Part shown: positions 36,186 through 47,519 of the stretch, piece after piece
How the letters are laid out: every line of letters starts with the position of its first letter
How positions within the stretch are numbered: position 1 is the first letter of the stretch
Source: Metellina segmentata
Taxonomy: Eukaryota > Arthropoda > Arachnida > Araneae > Tetragnathidae
DNA length: 64,000 nucleotides
Reading direction: 5' to 3'
Assembly: GCA_947359465.1 (NCBI GenBank)
Contig: OX375879.1
Coordinates: 88,759,578 to 88,823,577, forward strand
Program-made: the position numbers and the translations under genes
Notes under the pieces: generated by a model
What the model was told of the DNA's origin: nothing
Seen by the model: the letters and a program-made list of their open reading frames with translations, nothing else
Database searches by the model: none

Positions 36186-36505
36186 TCGAGTCCGCGATAG
36201 CCCAGTTTGTAGAGTCACTGGTAGACAACAAAGTTCATTACTCTATGCAACTAAAGACAGTCATATACATGGGCGCTGGTGTACCTTAAATCTTTCTTAG
36301 CGCCTAACGTGTCTGTCTTAGCCTCATGTGTCTTCGCATTGGTGTGATGAAGTAATTTGGAGAGTGGGATGTCAGATTAAGAATTGTCCTCGTCATTTGA
36401 CCGCGGTTCGGAATTGCGAGGTGTTGACCTCGGATATTGCTCTTCGGGATTGATCACTAAAACCGGCGCCAATAGCCTATTATATTATTACTCCAGTGAG
36501 TCGTA
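36186..36505 (+). mobile_element. SINE family A with a different tRNA-like head
   Basis: The head GCGATAGCCCAGTTTGTAGAG (about 36192-36212) resembles a tRNA A box of the TAGCxCAGTxGGTAGAG type, unlike the head at 8.4 kb. The body then has GGAGAGTGGGATGTCAGA, CATTTGACCGCGGTTCGG, AATTGCGAGGTGTTGACCTC and GGCGCCAATAGCCTATTATA, the shared 3' module. Decayed; no clear tail or target duplication. Confidence 0.72.
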
Positions 36506-36780
36506 AATTCGACTATCACTTACTGACATATCAGAAAACCTGAGCCGCCTTGGGTCGAAACAGGAAATAATTCCCGTGCTTTTTACGCGCATACTAGCTG
36601 ACTTTTAAATCCCTGTTAATTCATTTTGATAGAGGAGTAGGGCTTTGATCAGTGCTCAGACCCTATCGGAAATCACAGAACCCATTGAATATTCGAGATT
36701 TTGTTAAAATTTAGACCCTTCACAAGCTAAACTGCAATCCAAATCTATACCAAACAACAAATACCGAATCCATCCGCTGT

Positions 36781-36814
36781 TCTATTGTTATGGAATAAAA
36801 TCTATAACAATAGA
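36781..36814. repeat. Short perfect hairpin
   Basis: TCTATTGTTAT at 36781-36791 pairs perfectly with ATAACAATAGA at 36804-36814 across a 12-nt loop. No following T-run or gene gives it a role. Confidence 0.8.
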
Positions 36815-37177
36815 TCAACATAACCAATGTCGTAGCTAGAGAGTGAGGAAGTCCCCCCCCCCTGAAATTGCATTACTTTTTTTTTATATCATTCAAATTA
36901 AGCATATTTTGGTACTATACTTTAAATGGAATAACAGTTATTTTAAATAAACTGTTATTAATTTATCGATTAATCACACTACTACTTATACATCGTATCA
37001 ACTCTTCGAAAATTATGTAAAGTGAACAAGGAGCAAAATCTGATTATTTGTTTACTGATATTGTACGTCTCTAGCGAGAAGGCGACATGTGAGGTGATTG
37101 CCATATACGATTTATCCCTCGCCAACTTTGGAATCAAAGGATAAACTTGGTGCCAGAATCAACACGAAAGACGCGAA

Positions 37178-37395
37178 TTGAGGAATTATTTGATTACGTT
37201 TCTACCTGTCCCCCCTAATTCAACTAATAGACTCCTTCAAAACCACGTGACTCATCTGCCTTCTCGCAGGTGCCGGACTATATTAAGTGTGTACGGGAAT
37301 CCGAGTGGCGACACTGTAAAAGGCTCGTTCAAAACCACGTTGTCCAACTGTCTTTGCATCGGAGATGGACTATATTTAGCACAATAAATGTTTGT
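37178..37395. repeat. Diverged tandem dimer, about 100-bp unit
   Basis: TTCAAAACCACGT occurs at about 37227 and 37329. Each copy is followed by a similar run through CTGCCTT or CTGTCTT to GGACTATATT. The dimer creates overlapping open frames (37178-37387 and 37270-37467), which I do not take as genes. Confidence 0.65.
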
Positions 37396-37465
37396 AAAAA
37401 GAATCATTGTAAATTGTTCTTAAATTTCAACCTACGATGTGTCGATTTTAATTGTTATTCCACCT

Positions 37466-37735
37466 AACTGATACTGTGGTAATAGCTCTTTTGTATTAGA
37501 TCTTGGGTTAAAATCCCAGTTTTCAAGCGTGTTGATGGTGATTGTTTCTGCTATAAATAACTTTGGCATCACCCAGGGCGTGAATAGCCGTCAGTTTGCC
37601 TCTTGTGCCGAAGGCTTAAGAGGACAGTGATCAGACATAAGGAAAAAAAATATTTCAACTGTATAACTATCCCTTTTTTTAAAGTAGCCCGTTGTGTTGC
37701 TGCAATGCGACGTTAGTTAAATTACCTAGCTTTAA
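37466..37735 (+). mobile_element. SINE family A, heavily decayed
   Basis: GGGTTAAAATCCC (37504-37516) resembles a degraded tRNA B box after a weak A-box-like AATAGCTCTTTTGTATTAGA. The right end has AGCCCGTTGTGTTGCTGCAA and GACGTTAGTTAAATTACCTA, matching the family's 3' terminus. The middle is unrecognisable. Confidence 0.6.
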
Positions 37736-38991
37736 AATTTAGTCTTTTTACCAAACAAAAATCGACTTGGGCAATTTTTTTTTAATCCAGTAAGTTTGAT
37801 ATCTTTGTTTGACATAAAAATAAAACGTCTTGCTTTCAGTCGGCTAGGAAATTAAATCATGGTTAGACAACTGCATATAAATATATATGTAAAATTTGAG
37901 CTATAAAAGGATCGATTAAATAAATGTCTGAAGAACTTACCGATAGTACATCAAGGGTGTTAGAAATAGATACCAGGTTCTGTAGTGGACAGATACTGTA
38001 AAAATATATGTCTCATTAATTTTTCGTCCCAAGAGAACCATAAACATCAAGTAACCGACACAGAAGGTAAGAAATATATAGTCTGCCAATAAGGTATAGG
38101 AAATTGTTATCCCTGTATAAACTGATATTACATAGAAAGTGGATCAACTGCTCAATATTATTCCATGTGCTTCTCAGTGGAAACTATTTTCCGTTCTTTT
38201 AACATTCAAGGAGTAACAAATGAGCCAATATTAATCTTAATTTAGTCAATTTCCTTTCATCCGTGTATCATTCTTTGAAGGAGAGGATTATTGCTTATGA
38301 AGAAAAATGGGTTGAAAGGGATTATTTTTCTAATAAGAGAACTGTTTGGGTCCACGTTCTCACTTCATTCTAACTTCGATGGGTTTAAGATACTTGATAT
38401 GCAGAGCCAGATAGCAAGGTATCATGACATTTTTTTATATTGTTTCAGTTATGATTTCTCAAGATCAATGATTTTCAACCTTTTTCATTTCATGACACAC
38501 ATAAAATAATTACTAAAAGTAAATACACCCAAAAGTATTAAATTTTTGTCACAGACAAAAATTTAATATGTATAATTTTTATTGATGTACAGAAGGTATA
38601 ATAATAATTTCCAACACTTTTCGCTACAAAATTGGCTTTTTTTTATAAAGTTTTTAAACAATTTATTTGTGGTACGCTATAGCAAAAAATAATGCTTTTA
38701 GTAGCAGCTGATTTAGTACTTTTTCATTTTTTATAATTAATTCAGCGTACAAAAATACTTTTAATGATTTTGATTTTTCTATAATACATTGACAGAGGGG
38801 CATAGACACTTGTACCTGTAAATTTCATTACTTTGAAAAGATCTGTGGCCATAACTCAAATTTAACTAATTTGAACACTGTCCCGTTTTCTACCATAGTA
38901 TATAAATAATTTGTTATTGGTGTTATGAGAAATTATTTGTTATTACACTGGTCGAAACTTCTAAACTAAGCCGTTGAAATGAAATAAAACT
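37736..38991. other. No gene; one perfect hairpin
   Basis: At 38537-38567 the 14-bp arm ATTAAATTTTTGTC is followed by the loop ACA and then the exact inverse GACAAAAATTTAAT. Nothing else recognised. Confidence 0.6.
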
Positions 38992-38993
38992 TA

Positions 38994-40068
38994 GGGGAGA
39001 CCGGGGTAGTTTTATTTTTTTTCAGTGATAATTTCAGCTAATATAACCAATGCTGCTGATACTGGAACTCCTTGGCTACAAATTAATGAAGAAAACACCT
39101 CTAAAAATAGTAGTTTACTCGTTAGATATTGTTTACGAATGTGTTCAAACAATGCCAACTTACCCCTGATGCGGGGCAGGTTGGCATAACTTCTGAGGTA
39201 AGTTGGCATAGAATGTCATTGTGATAGGATCTAAGTAATAATGCGAGTTAATTAAATGAAATGCACTTTAAAATTTATATTTTAATATAAAATAAAAGAA
39301 AAACTAAGAAAACACAATAAAAAAACCATGGAAATCTTAACTCTTCATGTCCACCAAAAATGAAGGGCGATCGTCCACGGATGGGTGGCTTTTATTTTCG
39401 CAAAATTTTTTTGCGGTTGTACCAAATATGTCCGTGACTTTTGGCCATCTCCAAAGTATGTGTATTTACACCATTGTGGAAATATAGAATTTATCGCAGA
39501 TGTCCACTATCTTTCTAAAGTCAACATACCCCACGACTTAAATGTCAACTTGCCCCACCACGACTGTAGAGACAAAATGTCTTCCATATACGTTTTACAA
39601 GCAATTCCAGTACATGAGTACAATCGTTAGTACTCACTCTATCCAACACAACCAATGACAAAATGTCTTCCACATAAGTTTTACAAGCAATTCCAGTACA
39701 TGAGTACAATCGTTATTACTCACTCTATCCAACACAACCAATGACAAAATGTCTTCCACATAAGTTTTACAAGCAATTCCAGTACATGAGTACAATCGTT
39801 ATTACTCACTCTATCCAACACAACCAATGAAAAGTCCTCAACATTTTCATAGGGCTTCATAAAACACTAAAACCTTCAATTAAAGAACCATAAACACAGC
39901 AAAAACGCATCTATCCGTATTTTTTCTCTCTCTCTCTCTCTCTGGAAGCTTTGATCAAACTGGAACTAGAGTGGATGATGCAGCATAAACGTGTAGTTAC
40001 ATAGTTACGATATCACCGCTCCTAAAACACTTAGGTAAAAAATACAAGGTAAATGCCAACTTACTCCT
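38994..40068. mobile_element. Second pogo-like element, non-autonomous
   Basis: Left end GGGGAGACCGGGGTAG follows TA and shares its first seven bases with the pogo element at 15316. The presumed right end (reverse complement AGGAGTAAGTTGGCAT) is followed by TA at 40069-40070. Motifs of the form ATGCCAACTTACCCC recur near both ends: 39152, an inverse at about 39178-39207, 39522-39560 and 40053. This is the same arrangement of iterated subterminal sites as in the first element. No transposase remains. The right boundary is less certain than the left. Confidence 0.65.
39572..39829. repeat. 86-bp tandem repeat, 3 copies
   Basis: Copies start at 39572, 39658 and 39744 with ACAAAATGTCTTCCA and run through GCAATTCCAGTACATGAG and ATCCAACACAACCAATG. 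Copies two and three are nearly identical. The array lies inside the second pogo-like element. Confidence 0.95.
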
Positions 40069-40070
40069 TA

Positions 40071-40893
40071 TGATCATCTGTCTTCCCTACTCAATTTTAA
40101 CCATCCATAGAGCACACCAGTGTAATTCAGGTAGAACGCATGTGTGCCTAAATCTAAAATCGCTGTTCCAGGTTATCATTCTTTACATTATGTTCACCCG
40201 GCCTAATTTTACACCTCGTATAGCAAAAAACGTTCCGTATAGGGACAAACCAAACTATTATGCCCACCAAAAATAATAGGTCAAAAGAAAAACAGATTAA
40301 TTTCTATTCTTATTTAAAGAGTAAAAAGATAATAATCCTTTCAGTGTTTTTAAATTAAATTTTACGTAAAATTTTCAATTTTGTTTTTTAAAATTTAAGC
40401 CACGTTTTCGATGTACAAAGTTTAAAACAGGGACATCATTAAATTTAGAAAGTCGGTTACTTTCAGACAATCCTGAAAGAAAATCACGTTCGCCGAAAAG
40501 TTCCGAAGATTTCATTCAAGTGGTCTGCACAGAAGACGGCTTAGAAAAGAGATTCACCCACGTAAGGTAAATGCTGCAAACAAGTCACGAAAGCCAGACC
40601 TATTGTGTTATAGTCAAACTGTTTTCTGCTTCTCTTGCTTTGATGTAGTTCCCTGAAAGGATTTTGTCTGCGTATAATGACTAGCGGCGAAGGAATAATA
40701 CGAGAATTGGCGTAAAAAATATTCACGTGGGGGGAAAGGTTCATTCTGCACGATTGTCAAATAAACCACTACGTGAAAATCGAATGCCAAAAGTTATCAA
40801 GGTAAAAGAATGTAAAATTTCGATTCAAACATATAAAAATGGATTGTAAATATCACATTGGTTGTTTAAGAAATTATTATCGTTCTGCTTTTA
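40071..40893. other. No recognisable feature
   Basis: AT-rich, with no coding or repeat evidence. Confidence 0.45.
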
Positions 40894-41764
40894 TCTCTAC
40901 TATTATAAAAGGAAGTGTCTGTCTGTTTGTTTGTTTCTTGTGATCAAAATCCTGACGATTCTATGGCACTTACAGCAATGAGATTTGGCACACAAGTAGT
41001 CCAATTTTTTTGCAATTTTTGGGCCGGGGCGAATTTTAAAATTCAATCTAGAACATTTTTAAATGAATTTAATGAAATTTAATTATTATTGTTTTACTTG
41101 GAATGGCAATCGCATAAAGATATTACAGATTCTAAATTTGTTTTTTCCGTTTTCATTTTGCGCTAAGGAAGGATTTTCCAGTAGAGGATAAAAAAAAGTT
41201 TTCAATTAGATAAGTAGTTCTTTTTAAGTAGTTTTTTTTTCTCCTGGACCGCGTGTTAAAGATAGAGTAAAAGTTCGAATGGATTTGAAATTTTCAGAAA
41301 ATTTCTCTTTCGATCGATAACTATAAATAAGATTTTCTTTAAATAAATCATTTTTAAACTGAATATATCGTTTATATTTTCGCAAGAGATTGTGACGTCA
41401 CGTGAACTTTCTCTTTCCAAAAAAAAAAACAGATTGCATCTTCTGTTCTTCGCGTTTAAAAAAAAACAGACTACTTTTCCTGTCCCGTTTCATTTCAAAG
41501 AATCAGAGCAAGAAATAAAAAACATATTGACTGGGATTGTCGTAGAATCGGAATTGCTAAAGATAGATTAAAAATTTCAATGGATTTTAAATCTGAGGAA
41601 AGTTTCACTTTAGATTGATACCTAAAAATATGATTTTCTTTAAATGAATAATTTTTAAATTGAATATATCTTCAACGGATTTGAAATCTACGGAAAATTT
41701 TACACCAGATTAATACCTTACATCATGGCCACGGGCAACGCCGGGCTAGCCACGCAGTAGCTAG
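40894..41764 (+). mobile_element. Helitron-like non-autonomous element
   Basis: Begins after an A with TCTCTACTATTATAAAAGGA and a GTCTGTTTGTTTG tract, the 5' terminus common in arthropod Helitrons. Near the 3' end GCAACGCCGGGC can form the terminal hairpin, followed shortly by CTAG (41761-41764), the CTRR-type end. Helitrons insert at AT without duplication; here the following base is A, so the final base may have changed. The interior carries three decayed copies of a block with GGATTTGAAAT, GAAAATTT and GATTTTCTTTAAAT (about 41280, 41570 and 41675). No Rep/helicase gene. A relative lies at 46881. Confidence 0.8.
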
Positions 41765-42320
41765 AATTATATAGTAAGTAAATACGTTCTGTATGATACC
41801 TGTGTAAAAGGTGTATTTCAAAAGGCAAATATTTGTTAGTTTATTTCTAAGAAGTCAAGCATAAAAAATAAAACTGCGTTTAAAAGCTGTAACTAAATTT
41901 TTATTAAAAATTATCAAATAGATGATTTCTTGATCTTGTATTAGTAGACTAAGCATTGCTACTGAGAGGAGCTTCAAAACGTGTGACCAACATGTCGACT
42001 ATAAGTCACATGACTACTCTGAAAAATTTAATTGGTTGTCCCATTTGGCATTTTTTTGCCTCATTTGCCGATATAGCATCTTATTACAAGGTAGATAGGT
42101 TAATGTTCATTTCTATAAAAGAGGCGACCAAAAAGGTGGAATTGTTTAAGTTTATTACTATATCTGGCGGAATAATCAAATGATGAATCGATGGGTGTCT
42201 TCTCCAGTCTCGTGAACCAATCAGATTATTAATGTTTGTCTTCTGCTTGTTGCCATTCGTCTGACCTAAGTAATCTACAGGTCACGTTACGCCAGTTTTG
42301 GCCACATGATCCTGTGCATA
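41765..42320. other. No recognisable feature
   Basis: AT-rich; a 75-codon frame (41956-42183) has no identifiable domain. Confidence 0.45.
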
Positions 42321-42324
42321 TAGG

Positions 42325-42616
42325 GAAGGTTCCTGGTTCGAATCCGGGTCCGGGCATGGATGTTTGTAAGCGTATGGTGTAGAGGCGGCTGGTGCACCTA
42401 AAATATGTCGTGGCCGAAAGTCCTCACGTTGGGTTGGCGTGGAAGTTTGGAGAGTGGGGTGCCAGCTCAGGTGTTGCTTCGTCATCTGACCGTGGTTCAA
42501 AATTACGAGGTGTTGTCCTCGAATCTTTCCCTTAAGGACTGATCCCGGACCGTCGTCAATAGCCCGTTGTGTTACTCTAGTACGACGTTAACAAAAATTA
42601 CCATTACCATTACATG
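42325..42616 (+). mobile_element. SINE family A, 5'-truncated copy with intact tail
   Basis: Starts just before a canonical B box GGTTCGAATCC (42335-42345) and then closely follows the copy at 8129-8460: TGGAAGTTTGGAGAGTGGGG, CATCTGACCGTGGTTCAAAA, CGTCGTCAATAGCCCGTTGT. It ends in repeated ATTACC (42597-42614). The A box is replaced by unrelated sequence, so it is probably 5'-truncated. Confidence 0.88.
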
Positions 42617-44269
42617 GGCATATAGAAAGCTTACTATTGCTCACTCTACTTTGGAAATTCGTCTCTAAACAAAAATAAACCACCGTTTTATTAGAAGAAT
42701 ATTATACTATTTCCCGGCGTTGCTTGGAATCAAATGACGAACCTTGGTCGAATAGCCTTGTACTTATTTTGACTTGTGGTGATCTTGCATCAGTGATGTT
42801 ATATTTCCGAATTTCACATACATTAGGATGACAAATTATTTGGTACAATGATATTCATGATTTATGTTTCAAAGCAAATATACTTGAAAATTCCATTTAC
42901 TGGCACATGAAATAAAAAAGAGTTTGTCTTTAAATTAAATGCCCTCCGTGTTAGAAATTTAATGATCTCACTTTATACAAATGTGCTGTGCACAGCATTA
43001 TTTACGTTTCCTAAATGGCTGAAGCGACCCATTTAAGGGTTAAAATAAACCTCAAGTAGCTTGCATTTTATTTTATTGTCATTGGAATGCATAAAAAACT
43101 AATTTGTCTACTTTCTTTTGAAATTTAGGTTCATTCAAGTGTGAATTTTAAGATTTATATCAGATTTACTGTTTCATGCTTATCATTAGAAATGCAGTGT
43201 ATTACATATTCCCGTCATCTTTCCTGGTGAAAGTCATTTTTTTAATTAATCTTTTTCGAAAACCAGCTCTTCAGTTATAGAATCCTAATCCATTTTATAA
43301 TAGATTTTAAAAGCACTCATAAAACTAACAATTTTGATAACAAACGATCCCTTATAAAAAAAAGTCACCTAAGCATTAAAACATTGTAAAATCAGTTAAA
43401 TACTGAAATAAAGTATTTTCAAATGTTACTAATACCATTCAAAAAACACGGTTTTAGTAAAAATGTGTTGTGTTAAGTAACGGAGCGTGAAATTGCTAGG
43501 AGTGTTTTTTTGAAAGAATGAATGTTTGATTTTACTATGTACTCCATGAATAAATTAATCTATTTTTCATAATAATGAGCCATGTAAGAGTGCTTTGCAT
43601 GGGCCATTATGAAAGTCAATTTTTAAAACATAACGATAGATTAAACGCTTATAGCGGGGTTCATCCAAAGCTTTAAATATGAAACGCTTAGCACTATACC
43701 TGTCGTAAATGGAAAATTCCTGTATGCATTCTCCTTAAGAAATATTCTAACTAGTTTTCGTAGCAAAATATTTTTGCTACAAGCATCACTGTTATGATTA
43801 TCAAACACTTTAGAAGCTTATTCGGGTTTGAGTGTTTTTCTATCGGCTTACAGTGGATTGATTATAGTAAAAAAATTTATTTTTTGCATGAGTTGACAAT
43901 GAGTTGTTTTTAGTAAGAAACACAAAGCCTTTTTCTTAGACTATTATCTATTAAAGTTCAAGTATTAAAATTTGATATATATTTAAGGCCCTTAAAATGT
44001 TGATGCATTTCAACTTTTCTGCATTCTGACTACAATATTACGGAAATAGACGTACCGATATAAATATTGAAGTTAAAAATTTCATTGATAAATTGCTGCT
44101 AATTTACTCTGAAAAAGCATAGTGAAATGAAATGGGATGAAATTCTTGCTCTTGTCCTGGATGGGGTTGAAATCATGATAAGATTACATATTTTTAACAT
44201 ATCTTATAATAAAAGAATAACTAAAACTGGGTGAGAATTCTTCTCACTGTTTTGGATGACTTAACAGTC
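42617..44269. other. No recognisable feature
   Basis: AT-rich. TTTCCCGGCGTTGCTTGGAA (42711-42730) recalls a Helitron-type hairpin but stands alone. Confidence 0.45.
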
Positions 44270-44935
44270 TTAACCCTTCTAGTGTCTATCTTGGAAGGAT
44301 ATATCATTATCAAAACAAACTAGGTCTTCGTGGACAAGATATCTCGTCCAAAAAAAACGGCATCATCTTCAATAGTCAGAATTCAATCAGCATTCTTGCT
44401 GATGAGATATTGCGTGTTGTTGTTTCTTATGCCTATACTGGCAGACCGGAGGAATGCCAGGCCCGTCGAAGACGGCAAGAGGCGAGGGGGTGCGCCTTCC
44501 ATGTTATTGAGCTCCATTGGGAGGAAGTCCTACTTTGCTCAACATACATGGCACATCCGTTTTACAGGAAGGCCCCTTTCATACATGCATTCACTCACAC
44601 ATTTCGTAATTTATATCCCAATCAGAGACCGATAACCCCCTGATCAGGTACCCCCAGAGGTATTGATTTGGTATGGGAACATGGGGTACTTTGTGACCAC
44701 GACCTATTTAACGTGCCCCAATCACCGTTAGTGAACACGACGGTCTTTAGCCAGGTAGAAGCGCCGATCTCGCAATCATCAGAATTGCAGGCTCCGCCGA
44801 GGACAGAACCCACAACCCTTCTGATGCGAGCCCGACGCTCTACTGACTGAGCTACCGCAGCTCAGATATTGCGTAATTCGCAAAACTGATCAGATCTTGA
44901 TCGACGAGATCTCTTCGAAACCCCTTGAAGGGTAA
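44270..44935. mobile_element. TTAA MITE family copy split by a SINE
   Basis: Left end TTAACCCTTCTAG and right end TTGAAGGGTAA match the family termini. The left part has GACAAGATATCTCGTCC and the right part CAAAACTGATCAGATCTTGA and TCGACGAGATCTC. The two halves are separated by a 448-bp SINE with its own target duplication. Removing the SINE and one duplication leaves a MITE of about 207 bp, the normal family size. Confidence 0.85.
44416..44863 (-). mobile_element. tRNA-derived SINE, family B, intact insertion
   Basis: Flanked by exact 11-bp duplications AGATATTGCGT (44405-44415 and 44864-44874). On the minus strand it starts GAGCTGCGGTAGCTCAGTCA; the following AGTAGAGCG completes an A box, and GGGTTCTGTCC is a slightly mutated B box. 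It ends in an AACAACAAC-type tail at the left. It is GC-rich relative to its surroundings and differs from family A in its body. RNA polymerase III would transcribe it, with insertion by a LINE. Three overlapping open frames inside (60-101 codons) are not genes. Confidence 0.92.
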
Positions 44936-46113
44936 TCAGATGTTATACTTAGAAATATGTGGTCACATTTTGACTGTAAAAGGAACATTTTTAGCATGTT
45001 ACATAGCTATGAAATCTTTATTGATATTGACTTTATGAAATTATTCTATGAAATCTCAAATGTCAGAAATAACTTCAGTCAAGTAAAGCTTGTAAAAAGC
45101 AAATGCAAGTCACTGTTCGCTTAAAAATACTGACGATAGTTTGAAACAGGTCTTGCACTTTTCTAAGGATATAGTCGAGAGGGTAGTAATGTTTCCAGAT
45201 TCCGAGCATTGGTAATTAATATCTACTGAATATTGCTCATTTACGGTTTCCAAATAAAGTATTTTTTCAGAAGTGTTTTTGAATCTGAACCATCTGAATT
45301 TCTTGTTCTTAACTGAAACGCTTTGCAGTGATAAATAGGATGATTATTTTCTACATTAATTGCAAGTAATTAACAGCATATTGTAATCTATTTTGTGCCA
45401 AGTACACTATGTCGAAAACCAAACTTCTTTTGAAACGATGGGAACAAAATGTCTAATAGTCATGCAGCACGAAAATTGTACTAGTATCATTTGTTAAATT
45501 ACTTCTTATAGTTTGTATTTAATCAATTTAATAGTTGTTTAATCAATAGTACTTTCGTATTCATTTTGTATTGCTATAACAACTAAAATAAAATTGTATT
45601 CAATAAATGTATGTTAAATATGTGTGTCTTAAGTATGTTTTACTAAACTAGTTAATATAACCTTTTTGCAAAGAAAAATGAAATATTGAACATACACGGG
45701 CATCACCAGTCCAAAGATGGGTCTGGACAGTCTGTTCTAAAAAATCTAACAAACTCAATTTCAAATAGTTACAATTCGTTTGTTTCACTTGCGTTACGTT
45801 AATTAACTCTTTGAAGAGTTCGCACTGTTATATCCGTTTTTAAACCTGCAATTTTTCCTGGATGACTTCTAATCAACATTTGACTTTTTTTGCCATTTAG
45901 ATCTATCTTGGAATTCTTTCAACCAATGGATGTAGTTATTTACTCATTCTGTGTATTGCATCGATTGTTCAGTACTCATAAATCTTGTGACTCGCAGAAT
46001 ATTGATAGAGCATTTAAATTACTTTTAAATCCCAAACTCTAAACCTTTATTTACTAAAACTTATTAATAACCAAGTTCATGGTAAAATTAAATGCGGACA
46101 GTTTGTATGGAAT
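44936..46113. other. No recognisable feature
   Basis: AT-rich, without coding or repeat evidence. Confidence 0.45.
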
Positions 46114-46323
46114 TTAACCCTCATGATGTTTGTTTCAATGGTGTATCTAGCGTATAGCAAAACTGACCAGATCTTGATGGACAAGAAATCTCTTCATTAG
46201 AAAAAATTATCAGATATTGGTATCGTCATCATAAAAAAGAATCGTCATTATCTTTATGAAGAGATGTCTCATCATTGGCAAAATTTGTCAGATCTTGACA
46301 AACGATATCACGTGAAGAGTTAA
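46114..46323. mobile_element. TTAA MITE family copy
   Basis: Left TTAACCCTCATG; right GAAGAGTTAA (two G of GAGGG lost). The core has ATAGCAAAACTGACCAGATC, CTTGATGGACAAG, then GAAGAGATGTCTCATCATTG and GGCAAAATTTGTCAGATC. 210 bp, no gene. A 93-codon minus-strand frame starting outside it runs across its end by chance. Confidence 0.82.
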
Positions 46324-46495
46324 TTAAGATGTTTGATGTTATAAAAGTAATGATTGATGAGGGTACATTATGGGGAAAATAACAGATGCCTGTGGAAGTT
46401 TTACCTCTAATTGAGTAAACTATTTCATGATTAACTATTCTAAACAAACAAATCGGTAAGTTGTGTCGAGGACACAAAACGTAGTTTTGTGGAAT

Positions 46496-46880
46496 GAATG
46501 AAGCAGACATAGGAAGTTCGAACGATTGTTTATTGTTAATATTTAACTATTAATGTACAGTTCGAGACTGATTGTTGGTTGCGAATGAAGCAGACATAGG
46601 AAAAGTTCGAACGATTGTTTATTGTTAATATTAAACGATTAATGTACAGTTTGACTAATTGTTGTTTGAGAATGAAGCAGACATAGGAATTTCAAACGAT
46701 TGTTTATTGTTAATATTTAACAATTAATGTACAGTTTAAAACTGATTGTTGGTTGAGAATGAAGCAGACATAGGAGAAGTTCGAACGATTGTTTATTGTT
46801 AATATTAAACGATTAATGTACAGTTTGACTAATTGTTGTTTGAGAATGAAGCAGACATAGGAAGTTCAAACGCTTGTCTA
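46496..46880. repeat. 87-bp tandem repeat with 174-bp higher-order unit
   Basis: GAATGAAGCAGACATAGGA starts at 46496, 46583, 46670, 46757 and 46844, an exact 87-bp period. Even-numbered units have AGTTTGACTAATTGTTGTTT and odd-numbered ones ACTGATTGTTGGTT, so units alternate and the repeating block is 174 bp. The fifth unit is cut by a Helitron at 46881. Its remainder and a further decayed unit follow at about 47428-47515. Confidence 0.93.
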
Positions 46881-47427
46881 TCTCTACTACTATAAAAAGA
46901 AGTGTTTGTTTGGGGCCGCAAAATCCTGACGATTCTTGGCACTTACAGCACACAGGTAGTCCGAATTATTTGCAATTTTTGGGTAAAGGCGAATTTAAAA
47001 TTCAATCTAGAAGATTATTAAATGAATTTCATAGTTTTATTCTCCATGGGTTTTTCAAACGCGGGGAACTTTTTCTACTCATGCGACCTTGCAGTCAGGG
47101 TTTGGAATCATGCTACGTTTTTTTCATCCGCAAAACGCGGAGAAATTTTTTTTTTGTTTCCGCTTTGTTTTTGCGCGATTGATTTTCCAGCCAGACGATA
47201 AATCTTTTAACGGAAGTCAAAGTTCTTTTTTCTATCTCCTAGACGGTTAAAGATGGAGTAAAAATTTCAACGGATTTGAAATCTGCGGAAAATTTCAGTT
47301 TAGATTGATACCTAAAGAAATGATTTTCTTTAAATGAATAATTTTTTGATTGAATATATCTTCAACGGATTTGAAATCTGCGGATAATTTTACACCAGAT
47401 TAATACCTTACACCACGGGCACGGGAT
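46881..47427 (+). mobile_element. Helitron-like element inserted in the 87-bp array
   Basis: Begins after an A with TCTCTACTACTATAAAAAGA and follows the element at 40894: AAAATCCTGACGATTCT, CACTTACAGCA, GTAGTCCGAATTATTTGCAA, later GATTTTCTTTAAATGAATAA. It ends near CACGGGCACGGGA, a decayed terminal hairpin. Outside it the tandem-repeat unit continues on both sides without duplicated bases, consistent with Helitron insertion between A and T. The 102-codon frame inside has no domain. Confidence 0.82.
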
Positions 47428-47519
47428 GTTAATATTCAGCGAATAATATACAGTTTGAGACAGAACGATTGTTGGTTGAGAATATTCATCAATTAATTTA
47501 CAGTTTGAATTAGTAAAGT

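Noticed and set aside
42711..42730. CCCGGCGTTGCTTGG as a Helitron or other element end
   Set aside because: An isolated motif, without other supporting sequence.
44330..44850. Three overlapping open frames of 60 to 101 codons
   Set aside because: They lie within a tRNA-derived SINE bounded by target duplications.
44800..44863. tRNA-like sequence that might be a tRNA gene
   Set aside because: It has A- and B-box-like sequences but no acceptor-stem closure, and it is the head of a SINE with an 11-bp target duplication.
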